Below, piece after piece: positions 8,466-17,284 of a stretch of DNA of 64,000 nucleotides. The translations under genes and the position numbers were made by a program. Under the pieces are notes generated by a model. That model had not been told where the DNA came from. It saw only the letters and a program-made list of their open reading frames with translations, and ran no database searches. Source of the stretch: Actinomycetales bacterium (GTDB lineage Bacteria; Actinomycetota; Actinomycetes; S36-B12); NCBI GenBank assembly GCA_016125355.1, contig WGLX01000008.1, forward strand, positions 53,627 to 117,626. The letters run 5' to 3'. Within the stretch, counting starts at the first letter, position 1. Every line of letters begins with the position of its first letter.

Positions 8466-9218
8466 ATGCGCTTCGAGAAAAAGGTCCTCTTCGTCACCGG
8501 TGGCGCCAGCGGTATCGGCCGTGCCACCGCCGAGCGCGTGGTCGCCGAAGGGGGACGCGCCGCGCTCGTGGACCTCGACGGTGCGAAGGCCGTAGCCGTC
8601 GCCGAGGAGATCGGCGGCGGCTGCATCGGGCTGGCGGCGAACGTCGCCGACGAGCAGCAGGTCAAGGCCGCCGTCGACGCCACCGTCGAGCAGCTCGGTG
8701 GGATCGACCTGGCCCTGGCAGCCGGCGGCCACGCCGAGTTCGGCCCCACTGCGGACTGGGACTCCGAGCGGTTCATGAAGATGCTGAGCGTCCACCTCGG
8801 TGGCACCTTCTACGTCTGCAAGCACGTGCTGCCGGCCATGAAGGCGCGAGGCTCTGGCTCGATCGTGACCATCGCCTCGACGGCGGCGTTCATGGCGAAC
8901 AACAACAACGTGCCCTACGGCGCGGCCAAGGCCGGGATCACGGGGATCACGCGGCAGCTGATCTTCGAGGCGCTGCCGGAGGTGCGCATCAACTGCATCG
9001 CGCCGGGCAGGACGATCACCGGGATGACGACTCCGCTCATGCTCGCCCGTGGCGGCGACATGGAGAAGGGCGAGGAGATCTTCGGCGCCGCGATCCCGAT
9101 GAAGCGCATGGGCACTCCCGACGAGCTCGCCGCCGCGATCTGCTTCTTCCTCAGCGACGATGCCTCGTTCGTGACCGGACAGACCCTCGTCGTCGACGGC
9201 GGGGAGACCATCTCCTAG
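8466..9218 (+). CDS. Short-chain dehydrogenase/reductase (SDR)
   Basis: 250 aa from the ATG at 8466. Upstream codons in the same frame are low-complexity and overlap the previous gene. The NAD(P)-binding motif is TGGASGIG and the catalytic residues are Ser in TIASTAAF and Tyr-Lys in YGAAK. The C-terminus ends LVVDGGETIS, a usual SDR ending. D38 after the second strand (LVDLDGAK) suggests NAD(H) preference. It probably oxidises an alcohol in the pathway served by its neighbours. Confidence 0.9.
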   Translation: MRFEKKVLFVTGGASGIGRATAERVVAEGGRAALVDLDGAKAVAVAEEIGGGCIGLAANVADEQQVKAAVDATVEQLGGIDLALAAGGHAEFGPTADWDSERFMKMLSVHLGGTFYVCKHVLPAMKARGSGSIVTIASTAAFMANNNNVPYGAAKAGITGITRQLIFEALPEVRINCIAPGRTITGMTTPLMLARGGDMEKGEEIFGAAIPMKRMGTPDELAAAICFFLSDDASFVTGQTLVVDGGETIS

Positions 9219-9291
9219 GGGTCGCACCATTCCGGTCGCGGCACCGGCGACCCGGTGGCAGCATGGCGGGACCGACTCCAGAGAGGTGACC

Positions 9292-10242
9292 ATGCCGCAG
9301 CATGAGCAGATCGATCCCGAGTCCCTTGTCCCCTTGGCGGCGCTGTATGAGGTGCTGCCCGGGGGCTTCAACGCCATCCCGGACATCGTCGCCAGACGCG
9401 AAACGCTCTACGGGATGCTTGCCCAGATGACGGCGGATGCGCCGCCGAACCCGAACGTGAACGTCGAGGACATCACCATCGCGGGTCCCGCCGGCGATCT
9501 GGCCCTTCGCATCTACCGCCCGGTCAGCCCCGCGGCCACCCGCCCAGCCCTGTACTTCATGCACGGCGGGGGCATGGTGCTGGGCAACCTGGACACCGAC
9601 CACGCGGCCGCCATGATCCTCTGCGAGGCGATCGGAGCCGTGATCGTCTCCGTCGACTACCGGCTGGCGCCAGAGCATCCCTACCCCGCCGGACCGGACG
9701 ACTGCTTCGCGGGCCTGGTGTGGATGGCCGCCCACGCCGACGAACTGGGCTTCGATCCGACCCGGCTCGCCCTCTACGGAGGAAGTGCCGGAGGTGGCCT
9801 CGCCATCGCAACCGCCATGCGCGCCCGCGATGAGGGCGGCCCGGCCATCCGCTTCGTCATGACGCCTTACCCGATGATCGACGACCGCAACGAGACCTCG
9901 TCCAGCCAGGCGATCGTCGACGTCGGCATCTGGGACCGCGCCGGCAACGTCGAGGCGTGGGAGTGGTACCTGGGCGGGCAGGCCGCCGACGGCTATGCCG
10001 CCCCGGCCCGCGCCGAGGATCTCTCCGGCCTGCCCCCGACGTTCATCGATGTCGGCGACCAGGACATGTTCTTGGACGAGGACGTCGCCTTCGCAGAGCG
10101 GCTCGACGCCGCAGGCGTGCCGGTGGAGCTGCACGTGTACCCGGGCGCGTACCACGGGTCCGAGGTGTTCGCGCCGACGGCGCAGCTCAGCGAGCGGATC
10201 TGGGCCGCCCGCATCGCCGCGCTCACGGGCGCCCTGCACTGA
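9292..10242 (+). CDS. Alpha/beta hydrolase, hormone-sensitive-lipase type esterase
   Basis: 316 aa from the ATG at 9292, with GAGAGG just upstream; a GTG at 9286 is an alternative. The oxyanion motif HGGG is at 91-94, the nucleophile elbow GGSAGG places Ser at 165, and the acid and base are likely D258 (DQDMF) and H288 (YHGSEVF). This is the complete catalytic machinery of the HSL/Aes family, which cleaves short-chain esters and lactones. It ends 7 bp before the convergent phosphatase gene. Confidence 0.9.
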   Translation: MPQHEQIDPESLVPLAALYEVLPGGFNAIPDIVARRETLYGMLAQMTADAPPNPNVNVEDITIAGPAGDLALRIYRPVSPAATRPALYFMHGGGMVLGNLDTDHAAAMILCEAIGAVIVSVDYRLAPEHPYPAGPDDCFAGLVWMAAHADELGFDPTRLALYGGSAGGGLAIATAMRARDEGGPAIRFVMTPYPMIDDRNETSSSQAIVDVGIWDRAGNVEAWEWYLGGQAADGYAAPARAEDLSGLPPTFIDVGDQDMFLDEDVAFAERLDAAGVPVELHVYPGAYHGSEVFAPTAQLSERIWAARIAALTGALH

Positions 10243-10248
10243 CGACTC

Positions 10249-10992
10249 TCAGGTGAGGAGGTTGGCCCGCAGCCGGTCGATCTCCTCACCCGTCAGGCCG
10301 TGCCCGATGGCCCAGCGCTCCGCCGTGCCGTAGGTCGCGCGGAACCGCGCGAGGAAGTCCCGCATCGTCTCCGGATCGCTCGCGAAGATCCAGTCCGGAG
10401 CGAAGGCCAGGCCGTTCTCCTTGAACACGGGAGCGCTGCGAATCCGCTCCACGACGGGGGCCATGTTCTTCGTCGTGACGTGGTAGTCGGCCACGATGAC
10501 CTCGTCCTCGACGCCGAGCAGCGACAGCAGCATCGCGATGACGATCCCCGTGCGGTCCTTGCCCGCGGTGCAGTGGACGAAGACCGGGCGGTTGCCGGGA
10601 TCCGCGATGAGCCGGAGAGCCTCGATGATGGACCCGGCGTTGACATCGACCTGCCTGAGGTAGTCGTCGACGAGGTTGTCGGCCGCCCCGGCCTCGATCT
10701 GCTCCTGGTTCACGCCCGACTGCGGGCGCATCGGCAGGTTCACGATGCGCACGGGGTCGTGCAGGACGGTGTAGCCCTCACGTCCGACCTCGAGCTGGAT
10801 CCGCAGGTCCACGATCACGGCGGGCGCGATCACCTCCGCGAAGTCGCCCTGGCCCGCGTCGGTCAGCCCCTTCGGGTTGTCGCCGCGGATGACCTGGCGG
10901 GACCGGAGCGTCCGTCCGTCGGCCGTGGGGATGCCGCCGAGATCACGGACGTTGACGAGACCGTCGATCCGCAGCTCCTCCGCGTGCGTCAC
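10249..10992 (-). CDS. Tyrosine/serine phosphatase (PTP-like)
   Basis: 247 aa from a GTG at 10992 that overlaps the stop of the upstream gene (GTGA). The P-loop is HCTAGKDRTG with catalytic Cys at 141, and the N-terminus has LVNVRDLGGIPTADGR, typical of the bacterial tyrosine phosphatases in the Y_phosphatase3 family. Such enzymes act on phosphotyrosine, phosphoinositides or small phosphates. It is the last gene of a five- or six-gene minus-strand operon (10249-14342). Confidence 0.88.
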   Translation of the reverse strand: MTHAEELRIDGLVNVRDLGGIPTADGRTLRSRQVIRGDNPKGLTDAGQGDFAEVIAPAVIVDLRIQLEVGREGYTVLHDPVRIVNLPMRPQSGVNQEQIEAGAADNLVDDYLRQVDVNAGSIIEALRLIADPGNRPVFVHCTAGKDRTGIVIAMLLSLLGVEDEVIVADYHVTTKNMAPVVERIRSAPVFKENGLAFAPDWIFASDPETMRDFLARFRATYGTAERWAIGHGLTGEEIDRLRANLLT

Positions 10993-11804
10993 TCGCCCTC
11001 CCCCGCGACCCGCCTCGCTGCCAGCATCATGCGGGCCGCGAGGGCATCCGGATCGGCCGGGTCCGCCTGCCCCGCAAGCGGGGCTTCGACGGCGAGGATC
11101 GTCGACGCGGGCAGCGCGGCAACGAACTCGCGAACGGGGAGGTCGCCCTCGTCCGGGAGCAGTCGTGCCCGCACGCCCTCGGACCGCGCGGCGTCCGGAT
11201 CGGGGGCCGGGCCGGCCCCCGTGGCGCCGCAGATCTGCGCGTACGGGAGAAGCGCCGGGTCGGTGTCCGCCAGCTGCGCGAGGGTGCCGCCCGAGCGGAC
11301 CACGTGCAGCACGTCCGGCAGGACGACGACGTTGGACGCCCCGGCGCTCCGGACGATGTCGATCGCATCGAGGAGGGTGCGTGACGCGGTGAACATCATG
11401 AACTCGAGTGCGATGGCCGTGTCGTGCCGAGCCGCCGCATCGGCCACGGTCGCCAGGGTCTCGACGCGACGCACCGGGTCGGCGTCCTCGACGGTGGCGA
11501 TGACGTACCGGGCCCCGAGGGCCTGGGCCGCCTCGAGCAGGGGAGCCGCCTCGGCCACCGACTCGGAGCTCTTCATCCGGACGACCTCGAGATCCAGCAG
11601 CCGCGCCCCGCTGTCGTCGATGCGGCGGCGCAGTGCGTCGAGCGCCCGTTCGTCGCCGAGGTGTCCATGGTCGACGCCCGTCGAGGGGCTCGGCGTCAGG
11701 CGCAGGCTGAACCAGTCGAAGCCGGCGCCCGCGGCCACGTCCGCGAGCCGTGCCGGCGGCACGGCGATCATCGACAGGTGGGCGAGCGAGTACTCCCGGC
11801 TCAT
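10989..11804 (-). CDS. Sugar phosphate isomerase/epimerase-like TIM-barrel protein
   Basis: 271 aa from an ATG at 11804 overlapping the previous stop (ATGA). It shows the AP endonuclease/xylose isomerase-like barrel: AHLSMIAVPPARLADVAAGA near the start, LDLEVVRM, and a probable metal-ligand Glu in ALEFMMF. The last strand is ILAVEAPLAG. Members isomerise or epimerise sugars and other hydroxy acids with a divalent metal. The substrate is unknown; neighbours are oxidoreductases rather than sugar genes. Confidence 0.75.
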   Translation of the reverse strand: MSREYSLAHLSMIAVPPARLADVAAGAGFDWFSLRLTPSPSTGVDHGHLGDERALDALRRRIDDSGARLLDLEVVRMKSSESVAEAAPLLEAAQALGARYVIATVEDADPVRRVETLATVADAAARHDTAIALEFMMFTASRTLLDAIDIVRSAGASNVVVLPDVLHVVRSGGTLAQLADTDPALLPYAQICGATGAGPAPDPDAARSEGVRARLLPDEGDLPVREFVAALPASTILAVEAPLAGQADPADPDALAARMMLAARRVAGEGE

Positions 11805-12775
11805 GTGCCCGCCAGCCTCTCCACGATCGGCAGGTAGGCGTCGAGGTGGGCGTCGCCGACGGTGATGTACGAGAAGCCGTACTCCTCGCGCCGACGCTGG
11901 AGCTCCTCGACGATCTCGTCGACGCTGCCCACCGCGGCGTGCGGGAACCTCTTGAGCGTCTCGAGATCCATGCCGGTGCGCTGCATGACCGCGTCGGGAG
12001 TGATCTGCGAGTGCCCCTCCACCGAGATGAAGTAGGTGGCGGTCTCGAGCTCGATGTCGTCGAAGCGGGCTCCCGCGCCGTCCTTGATCCACTCGATCTT
12101 CTTGCGGGTCTCATCCTCCGTCGACGAGGTGATGCTGCCCGCGCCGACGACCCCACTGCTGTTGTTGAAGTTGACGCTGACGATGTCGGCGAGCTCTCCG
12201 GCCAGGCCGAGCACCTTGGGCGCTCCCCCGCCGATCATCAGCGGCGGCCTCGGGCGCTGCACCGTGGGCGGCACGGCGTGGTAGCCGAAGGACTGGATGA
12301 ACTCCCCGCGGTAGTCGACCTCGGCGTCGTCCGCATAGGCCATGCGCATGAACTCCGCGGTCTCGCGGAGCAGCTGGATGCGGCGGCCCGCCGACTCGAA
12401 GGGGATGCCCAGGGCCTCGTACTCGTTGACCAGCCAGCCGGCTCCGAGGCCGATCTCGAGACGGCCCTCGGAGATCACGTCGATGGATGCCATCTCCTTC
12501 GTCAGCACCGTAGGGACGTGGTAGCTGACGCAGGCCATGCGCGATCCGATGCGCAGCGTCGTCGTGGCCATGGCGGCCGCCGTCAGCGCGGGGATGAGTG
12601 CGAGGGTCTGCACCCGGTGGCCCGTGCCCTCGATCTTGCTGCCAGGACCGAGCAGGTGATCGGCGACGTGCAGGGTGGAGAAACCGGAGTCCTCGACCTT
12701 CCTGGCGAGGTCGACCCATTCGGTGCGCGAGGTCGCGCTGAAGGCCTGGATGGCGAATCGGAACGGCCGGGTCAC
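11801..12775 (-). CDS. LLM-class F420-dependent oxidoreductase (copy 1)
   Basis: 324 aa from a GTG at 12775 overlapping the upstream SDR stop (GTGA). It has the luciferase-like barrel pattern: ARKVEDSGFSTLHVADHLLG, RIGSRMACVSYHVP, and the strongly conserved EGRLEIGLGAGWLVNEYEA. The C-terminal VGSVDEIVEELQRRREEYGF is typical of actinobacterial F420 members that reduce or oxidise xenobiotic-like substrates with coenzyme F420. FMN use cannot be excluded. Confidence 0.88.
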   Translation of the reverse strand: MTRPFRFAIQAFSATSRTEWVDLARKVEDSGFSTLHVADHLLGPGSKIEGTGHRVQTLALIPALTAAAMATTTLRIGSRMACVSYHVPTVLTKEMASIDVISEGRLEIGLGAGWLVNEYEALGIPFESAGRRIQLLRETAEFMRMAYADDAEVDYRGEFIQSFGYHAVPPTVQRPRPPLMIGGGAPKVLGLAGELADIVSVNFNNSSGVVGAGSITSSTEDETRKKIEWIKDGAGARFDDIELETATYFISVEGHSQITPDAVMQRTGMDLETLKRFPHAAVGSVDEIVEELQRRREEYGFSYITVGDAHLDAYLPIVERLAGT

Positions 12776-13530
12776 TGCGGTGCCTTCCTCGCGAGACGGA
12801 AGAACTGGCCCTGGGAGGCGCTGAAGCCACCGTCGACGAACAGCACCTGACCGGTGACCCAGGAGGCGTCGGAGGAGCACAGGAAGGACACCGCGTTCGC
12901 GATGTCGTCGGGTTCGCCCATCCGGCCGATCGGCAGGACGCGGGCGATCGCGGCCCGTGCCTCCTCGTTGCCGTAGTGGCCCGATGTCCCCTCCGTGAGC
13001 ACGGTTCCGGGGCCGACCGCGTTCACCCGGATGCCCCGGGCGCCGAACTCCACCGCCATGGCCTCGGTGAGCAGGTTGATGGCCGCCTTCGACGTCGGGT
13101 AGAGGGACGTGGACGCGGCATGTGACTGCGAAGTGATCGACGAGAGGTTGACGATGCTGCCTCCGCCGTTCGCCTCGATGACGGGGACAAGGGCCTGCGC
13201 CATCAGCACCGGTCCCATCACGTTGATCTCGAGGATCTCCCGCATGTCCTGAGGCGTCGTGGTCATCAGGTCCCGGTAGCGCTGGATCGCCGCGTTGTTG
13301 ACCAGCACGGTGCAGTCCGGCGCGAGGTCGGCCACGGCGGCGGTCTGCGCAGGATCGGACACGTCGACGACCGCGGAGCGCCATCCGTGCTCGGCCGCCA
13401 CCGAGGCGAGCGGCTCCGCATTGACGTCGAGCGCCACGATGTCGAAGCCGTCTGCCGCCAGCCGGGTGGCGATCGCGCGCCCGAGTCCCTGGCCAGCCCC
13501 GGTCACGACGGCACTGCCGCGTTCGCCCAT
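12772..13530 (-). CDS. Short-chain dehydrogenase/reductase (SDR)
   Basis: 252 aa from the ATG at 13530, which touches the stop of the ThuA-like gene. NAD-binding TGAGQGLG with Asp after strand 2 (ALDVNAE), NNAAIQ, catalytic Ser in LSSITSQ and Tyr-Lys in YPTSK. The C-terminus carries VLFVDGGFSASQG. It is translationally coupled to both neighbours, so it probably acts in the same pathway as the LLM oxidoreductase and the TIM-barrel protein. Confidence 0.9.
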   Translation of the reverse strand: MGERGSAVVTGAGQGLGRAIATRLAADGFDIVALDVNAEPLASVAAEHGWRSAVVDVSDPAQTAAVADLAPDCTVLVNNAAIQRYRDLMTTTPQDMREILEINVMGPVLMAQALVPVIEANGGGSIVNLSSITSQSHAASTSLYPTSKAAINLLTEAMAVEFGARGIRVNAVGPGTVLTEGTSGHYGNEEARAAIARVLPIGRMGEPDDIANAVSFLCSSDASWVTGQVLFVDGGFSASQGQFFRLARKAPQ

Positions 13531-14342
13531 CAGTCCTCCCTCATGCTCGCCGGGCACCTTGCCCAGTCGTCCCCGTGAACGGCCCAGCTGACACAGCGCC
13601 GGAGCACCTCGCGGTATTCGGCGGACTCCCAGGCCACCCGGTCGACCACCCCGAGATCGTCGATCCCGAGGTCCGCCACGTCGAACCGGCCCCGGCAGTG
13701 CCCCAGCGTGAAGTAGGTGACCGTGCCCTCGCCCTGCCGGCGGGTGTAGAGGACCGGATGATGCGTGCGGGATCCGGTGTGCGACACCTCGAAGCCCGGG
13801 CACTCGCCCTCGTACTCCGCCTCCAGGACGACGTCGAGGTCGTCCCGAAGCGCCATCACGTAGATCTCGTCGGTGGTCGTGAACGATGGCACTCCCTGCA
13901 CGAGCGGGTGCTCGGGCTGCACGACGTCGATGCGGGTCGATGCGATCTTCGGGTGGGCGAGGAAACGGTTCCCGAGCAGCGCGGTGAACTCGGGCATCGC
14001 GTCGGGTGTCCGGAAGATCCGCGGAGCGCCCGGCTCGGGGGCATCGATCGCCGAGTTGGTCGCGTGGAGGGCGAGCAGTCGAGCGCCGCGCTCCACCGCC
14101 CCGGCCAGGGTGAGGGCCTCCTCCGCCGTCGGCCGGACGTCGCAGGTGTACGCGACCACCACGTCCGCGGCACCGATCGTGTCGACCTCGCTGAAGTCGC
14201 CGTGGACCGTGCAGCGCACCGAGTCGTGGGCGTCGAGGAGCCTCAGCAGCTCCAGTCGCGCGAAGTCCATGTCATGCCAGCGACCCCCGACGACGAGGGC
14301 CACGTCAACACGCGAGGAGGCGCAGCGCGCCGGTGTGGGCAT
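13530..14342 (-). CDS. ThuA-like (trehalose-utilisation) domain protein
   Basis: 270 aa. It begins with a class I glutamine amidotransferase-like fold (VDVALVVGGRWHDMDFA) and has VVVAYTCD, LLALHATNSA and a later HHPVLYTRRQGEGTVTYFTL, followed by LGHCRG. These are hallmarks of ThuA-like proteins, linked to sugar utilisation and to hydrolase-like activity of unknown type. The annotated ATG at 14342 gives a short non-conserved lead; a GTG at 14303 in VDVALVV is a possible true start. First gene of the 10249-14342 operon. Confidence 0.72.
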   Translation of the reverse strand: MPTPARCASSRVDVALVVGGRWHDMDFARLELLRLLDAHDSVRCTVHGDFSEVDTIGAADVVVAYTCDVRPTAEEALTLAGAVERGARLLALHATNSAIDAPEPGAPRIFRTPDAMPEFTALLGNRFLAHPKIASTRIDVVQPEHPLVQGVPSFTTTDEIYVMALRDDLDVVLEAEYEGECPGFEVSHTGSRTHHPVLYTRRQGEGTVTYFTLGHCRGRFDVADLGIDDLGVVDRVAWESAEYREVLRRCVSWAVHGDDWARCPASMRED

Positions 14343-14375
14343 GCGCTGCGCCTCCTCGTCCGAGCTGATGGCCGG

Positions 14376-15140
14376 TCAGTACTGCGTGCGGACCGTCATG
14401 CCGCCGTCGCAGACCACGTTCGTGCCCACGCAGTAGCCGAAGGCCGGGCTGGCGAGGCCGACGATGACCGCCGCCACCTCCTCCGGCTTGCCCATGCGAC
14501 CGAGTTTGATCGAGCTGAGCACCTTCTCGTAGACCTCGGGGCGCCCCGCCTTGATCTTGCCCCAGTCGCCGTCCTCGAAGTAGACCGGACCGGGCGAGAC
14601 GGTGTTGACGCGGATGCCCTTGGGAGCGAGTGCCTGCGCCGCCGAGGAGGCGTGCCGGATGATCGCGGCCTTGAAGGCGCCGTAGGAGTTCGGCGAGCTC
14701 GGCCACACGTTGTCGAAGCCGAAGGTCGACGACATCGCGATGATCGAGCCGCCGCCGGCGGCCTCGAGGATCGGCGTGCCCTCATCGATGATGTGGACCA
14801 GCGGCATGAGGTCGAGGTCGAGGCTCTGCTGCCACTGCTCCGGGCCCTTCAGGGACCCGCCGGTCACGTTGGACACGAGGATGTCCAGGCCGCCCAGCGC
14901 CTCCGCGGCCGCCCGGATGAAGCCCTTGAGCTCCTCCTCCTTGCTCACGTCGATGGCCTTCGCGAACACGGTGGCGCCCCGGCCCCGCAGTTCCTCGGCG
15001 AACGCCTCGACGGCCTCGGCGTTGCGCGCGCAGAAGGCGACTGCGGCCCCCTCTGCGGCGAGGAGCTCCACGGTCGCCCGGCCGATTCCGCGTGTCCCGC
15101 CCGTGACGAGCGCCCGCTTGCCCGCGATACCCAGATCCAT
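14376..15140 (-). CDS. Short-chain dehydrogenase/reductase (SDR)
   Basis: 254 aa. NAD(P)-binding TGGTRGIG, NVTGGS in place of the common NNAG, catalytic Ser in AMSSTFGF, and Tyr-Lys in YGAFK. The C-terminal GTNVVCDGGMTVRTQY is a normal SDR ending. It is transcribed divergently from the ferredoxin gene at 15268, with a 127-bp shared intergenic region, and reads toward the ThuA-like gene 33 bp away. Confidence 0.9.
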   Translation of the reverse strand: MDLGIAGKRALVTGGTRGIGRATVELLAAEGAAVAFCARNAEAVEAFAEELRGRGATVFAKAIDVSKEEELKGFIRAAAEALGGLDILVSNVTGGSLKGPEQWQQSLDLDLMPLVHIIDEGTPILEAAGGGSIIAMSSTFGFDNVWPSSPNSYGAFKAAIIRHASSAAQALAPKGIRVNTVSPGPVYFEDGDWGKIKAGRPEVYEKVLSSIKLGRMGKPEEVAAVIVGLASPAFGYCVGTNVVCDGGMTVRTQY

Positions 15141-15267
15141 GTTCGTCCCATCCGTTGTCTCGTTCGGGCCCTCGCCCGCCCCGGTCCTACCGACCGCGTA
15201 AGGGTTGGCATGTTACTGCAATCCGACTACGGTAAGTATCCCTTTCCCAAGTCGATCCGGAGGCGGC
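15141..15267. promoter_or_regulatory. Divergent promoter region between SDR and ferredoxin operon
   Basis: 127 bp between opposite-facing starts. An imperfect inverted repeat TTAC-N15-GTAA lies around 15213-15235, about 35 bp before the ferredoxin ATG. GGAGG at 15259 is the ferredoxin ribosome site. No clear -10/-35 pair was identified. Confidence 0.35.
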
Positions 15268-15579
15268 ATGAGCGTGGTCCGAGTCCTGCCCCTGGGCCTC
15301 GATCTGGAGGTGGCGGACGGGCAGCCGGTCATGCAGGCGGCACACGAGGCCGGGTACGTATGGCCCACGGAGTGCGAGATGTCGGCAGAGTGCGGCCTGT
15401 GCGTCAGCATCGTCCGGGAAGGGGTGGAGAACTGCGGTCCGATGCCCGACGAGGAGCAGGAGACCCTGCAGCGGACCATGGGGATGGTGGACCCCAGCAG
15501 ACGGCTCGCCTGCCGGCTCACGGTCACCGGGCCGGTGACCCTGACCAAGCGCGGCGTGCGCCCCGAGGGCGAGGAGTGA
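15268..15579 (+). CDS. 2Fe-2S ferredoxin (plant/adrenodoxin-like fold)
   Basis: 103 aa from the ATG at 15268 after a good GGAGG. Cluster ligands are C36, C42, C45 and C82 (TECEMSAECGLC, then LACRL), a C-x5-C-x2-C-xn-C pattern. C56 is extra. It would pass single electrons to an oxygenase such as a Rieske enzyme or cytochrome P450. No reductase gene is nearby. It leads an operon with a double SnoaL protein, an SDR and a HAD hydrolase. Confidence 0.9.
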   Translation: MSVVRVLPLGLDLEVADGQPVMQAAHEAGYVWPTECEMSAECGLCVSIVREGVENCGPMPDEEQETLQRTMGMVDPSRRLACRLTVTGPVTLTKRGVRPEGEE

Positions 15580-15581
15580 CC

Positions 15582-16484
15582 ATGTCGGAATCCGAGGACG
15601 TCTCAGCAACTGACCTGTCCACCATCCTTGCCCGCGTGGCGCGGCTGGAGACGGCCGAGGCGGCCCGCGCGGCCCTGTACCGGTACGCGAAGGGCGCGGA
15701 CGACAAGGACTGGGACCTCCTGGGCTCGGCCTTCACCGAGGATGCCGTGCTGGAGATGCCGGATTCCACGGCAACAGGCCGCGACGCCATCGTCTACGCG
15801 CTGCGGTCGATGCTCCCGGCGGGATTCGTCACCCAGCACCTCATGGTCAACCCGCAGGTGGAGGTCCTCGAGGCTGGCAGGGCCGTGGTCACCGCCACGG
15901 TGTACTACCTCCACGAGGGGGCGGGATACGAGGCCGTTGGCTGGGGCGACTACCGCGACGAGGTCACGGTCGTCGACGGGGTGGGTCGCATCTCCCGCAA
16001 GGTGTTCACCCCGTCCCAGCACCTGCCAGGCAGCGTCGCGACGGTGAGTGAGCGCCTGGCGCGGCTCGAGACGGCGGAGGCCGCACGGGAGGCGACCTGG
16101 CGCTACGCCACCGCCATCGACACCCTGGACTTCGACCTCCTGGCCGAGGCCTTCACCGAGGACGCCGCGCTGACCACTCGGAAGGGGACACGGACCGGTC
16201 GTGACGTCGTCCTTGACTACTACCGTCAAGCCTTGGCGGACCCGGTGGCTCGCAAGCACTTCCTGCTCAACCAGACCGTCGACGTCACGGCACCCGGCAC
16301 CGCCGTGGTCTCGTCGTACTTCCTCTACACCTTCGCGGGGGACGACACGTCGATCCTCGGCTGGGGCAACTACGTGGATACCGTCCGCGTGGAGGATGGC
16401 GTCGGCCGTATCTCCGAGAAGCGGATCTCGATCGACGTCCATGCAGACAGCCGGGAGGGCTGGGCAGGGGAGATCACGCCATGA
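15582..16484 (+). CDS. Tandem SnoaL-like (NTF2-fold) protein, two fused domains
   Basis: 300 aa from the ATG at 15582, 2 bp after the ferredoxin stop. Two clear internal repeats: residues about 14-140 (ARVARLETAEAARAALYRYA, then FTEDAVLEMPD) and about 152-290 (SERLARLETAEAAREATWRY, then FTEDAALTTRK). Each is a whole SnoaL-like domain, so this is an internal duplication. Possible roles include an isomerase, dehydratase or hydratase with two active sites, or one active and one structural half. It overlaps the next SDR by 4 bp (ATGA). Confidence 0.82.
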   Translation: MSESEDVSATDLSTILARVARLETAEAARAALYRYAKGADDKDWDLLGSAFTEDAVLEMPDSTATGRDAIVYALRSMLPAGFVTQHLMVNPQVEVLEAGRAVVTATVYYLHEGAGYEAVGWGDYRDEVTVVDGVGRISRKVFTPSQHLPGSVATVSERLARLETAEAAREATWRYATAIDTLDFDLLAEAFTEDAALTTRKGTRTGRDVVLDYYRQALADPVARKHFLLNQTVDVTAPGTAVVSSYFLYTFAGDDTSILGWGNYVDTVRVEDGVGRISEKRISIDVHADSREGWAGEITP

Positions 16485-17281
16485 GCACCGGTCTCGAGGG
16501 CAAGCGGGTCCTGGTGACCGGCGCGGCGCAGGGCATGGGCCGCGCCATCGCGGTGATGGCCGCCAGGAAGGGAGCGGAGTCGGTCGTCGTCACGGACGTG
16601 AAGGCCGATGCGGTAGCCGAGACCGCCGAGCGCGTCCGGGAGCTGGGCGCCACGTCCACGGTGCTCGTGGCCGACCTCACCGACGGCGACGAGATCCGCG
16701 CCATGGTGCGCGATGCCGCGGTGTTCGCCAGCGGGCTGGACACGGTCGTCAACAACGCGGGCGTCATCGACTCCGTCCTCATGGACGGGGCGAGCTTCGA
16801 CACCATCGACGAGCGCGTGTGGGACCGGGTGTTCGACGTGAACGTGCGGGCCGTGTGGCTCGTCTCCCAGGCCGCCGCGCCGTACCTGCGGGCATCCGAT
16901 CGGGGTCCCTCGATCGTGAACGCCGCCTCCGTGTCCGGCATGAACGGGACCCAGAACGCCGTGGCCTACGGAGCCAGCAAGGCGGCGCTCATCTCACTCA
17001 CCAAGTCGACCGCCGTGGCGCTGGCGCCGCAGGTGCGGGTCAACGCCTTCCTGCCCGGAGCCATCGCCACCCCGATGGCGATGGAGTTCCTCGACTCCGT
17101 GGAGGACCGGCAGTACACGATCAACCACATGACGGGTGCTCACCTGCTGCCGCGGTTCGGCGAGGCCGACGAGGTGGCGGAGGTGGCCTGCTTCCTCGCG
17201 TCCGATGCCGCGTCGTTCGTGACGGGCGGGGTCTACGCGGTGGACGGCGGGACGCTGGCCTGGCGTGGCCTGCGGGCGTGA
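16481..17281 (+). CDS. Short-chain dehydrogenase/reductase (SDR)
   Basis: 266 aa from the ATG at 16481, coupled to the preceding stop. TGAAQGMG cofactor motif with Asp after strand 2 (VVTDVKADA), VVNNAGVID, Ser in NAASVSG, Tyr-Lys in YGASK. The C-terminus is VYAVDGGTLAW. It is part of the 15268-17962 operon and probably oxidises a ring or side-chain hydroxyl on the same substrate. Confidence 0.9.
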   Translation: MSTGLEGKRVLVTGAAQGMGRAIAVMAARKGAESVVVTDVKADAVAETAERVRELGATSTVLVADLTDGDEIRAMVRDAAVFASGLDTVVNNAGVIDSVLMDGASFDTIDERVWDRVFDVNVRAVWLVSQAAAPYLRASDRGPSIVNAASVSGMNGTQNAVAYGASKAALISLTKSTAVALAPQVRVNAFLPGAIATPMAMEFLDSVEDRQYTINHMTGAHLLPRFGEADEVAEVACFLASDAASFVTGGVYAVDGGTLAWRGLRA

Positions 17282-17284
17282 CGC

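Noticed and set aside
11801..13384. LLM oxidoreductase fused to an upstream SDR-like frame
   Set aside because: The N-terminal part lies in the wrong frame over the SDR gene; the LLM gene starts at GTG 12775 with a GTGA overlap.
13575..16484. Plus-strand frame of about 970 codons ending in the SnoaL protein
   Set aside because: Its first 670 codons are a shadow of minus-strand genes; only the part from 15582 has family motifs and a sensible start.
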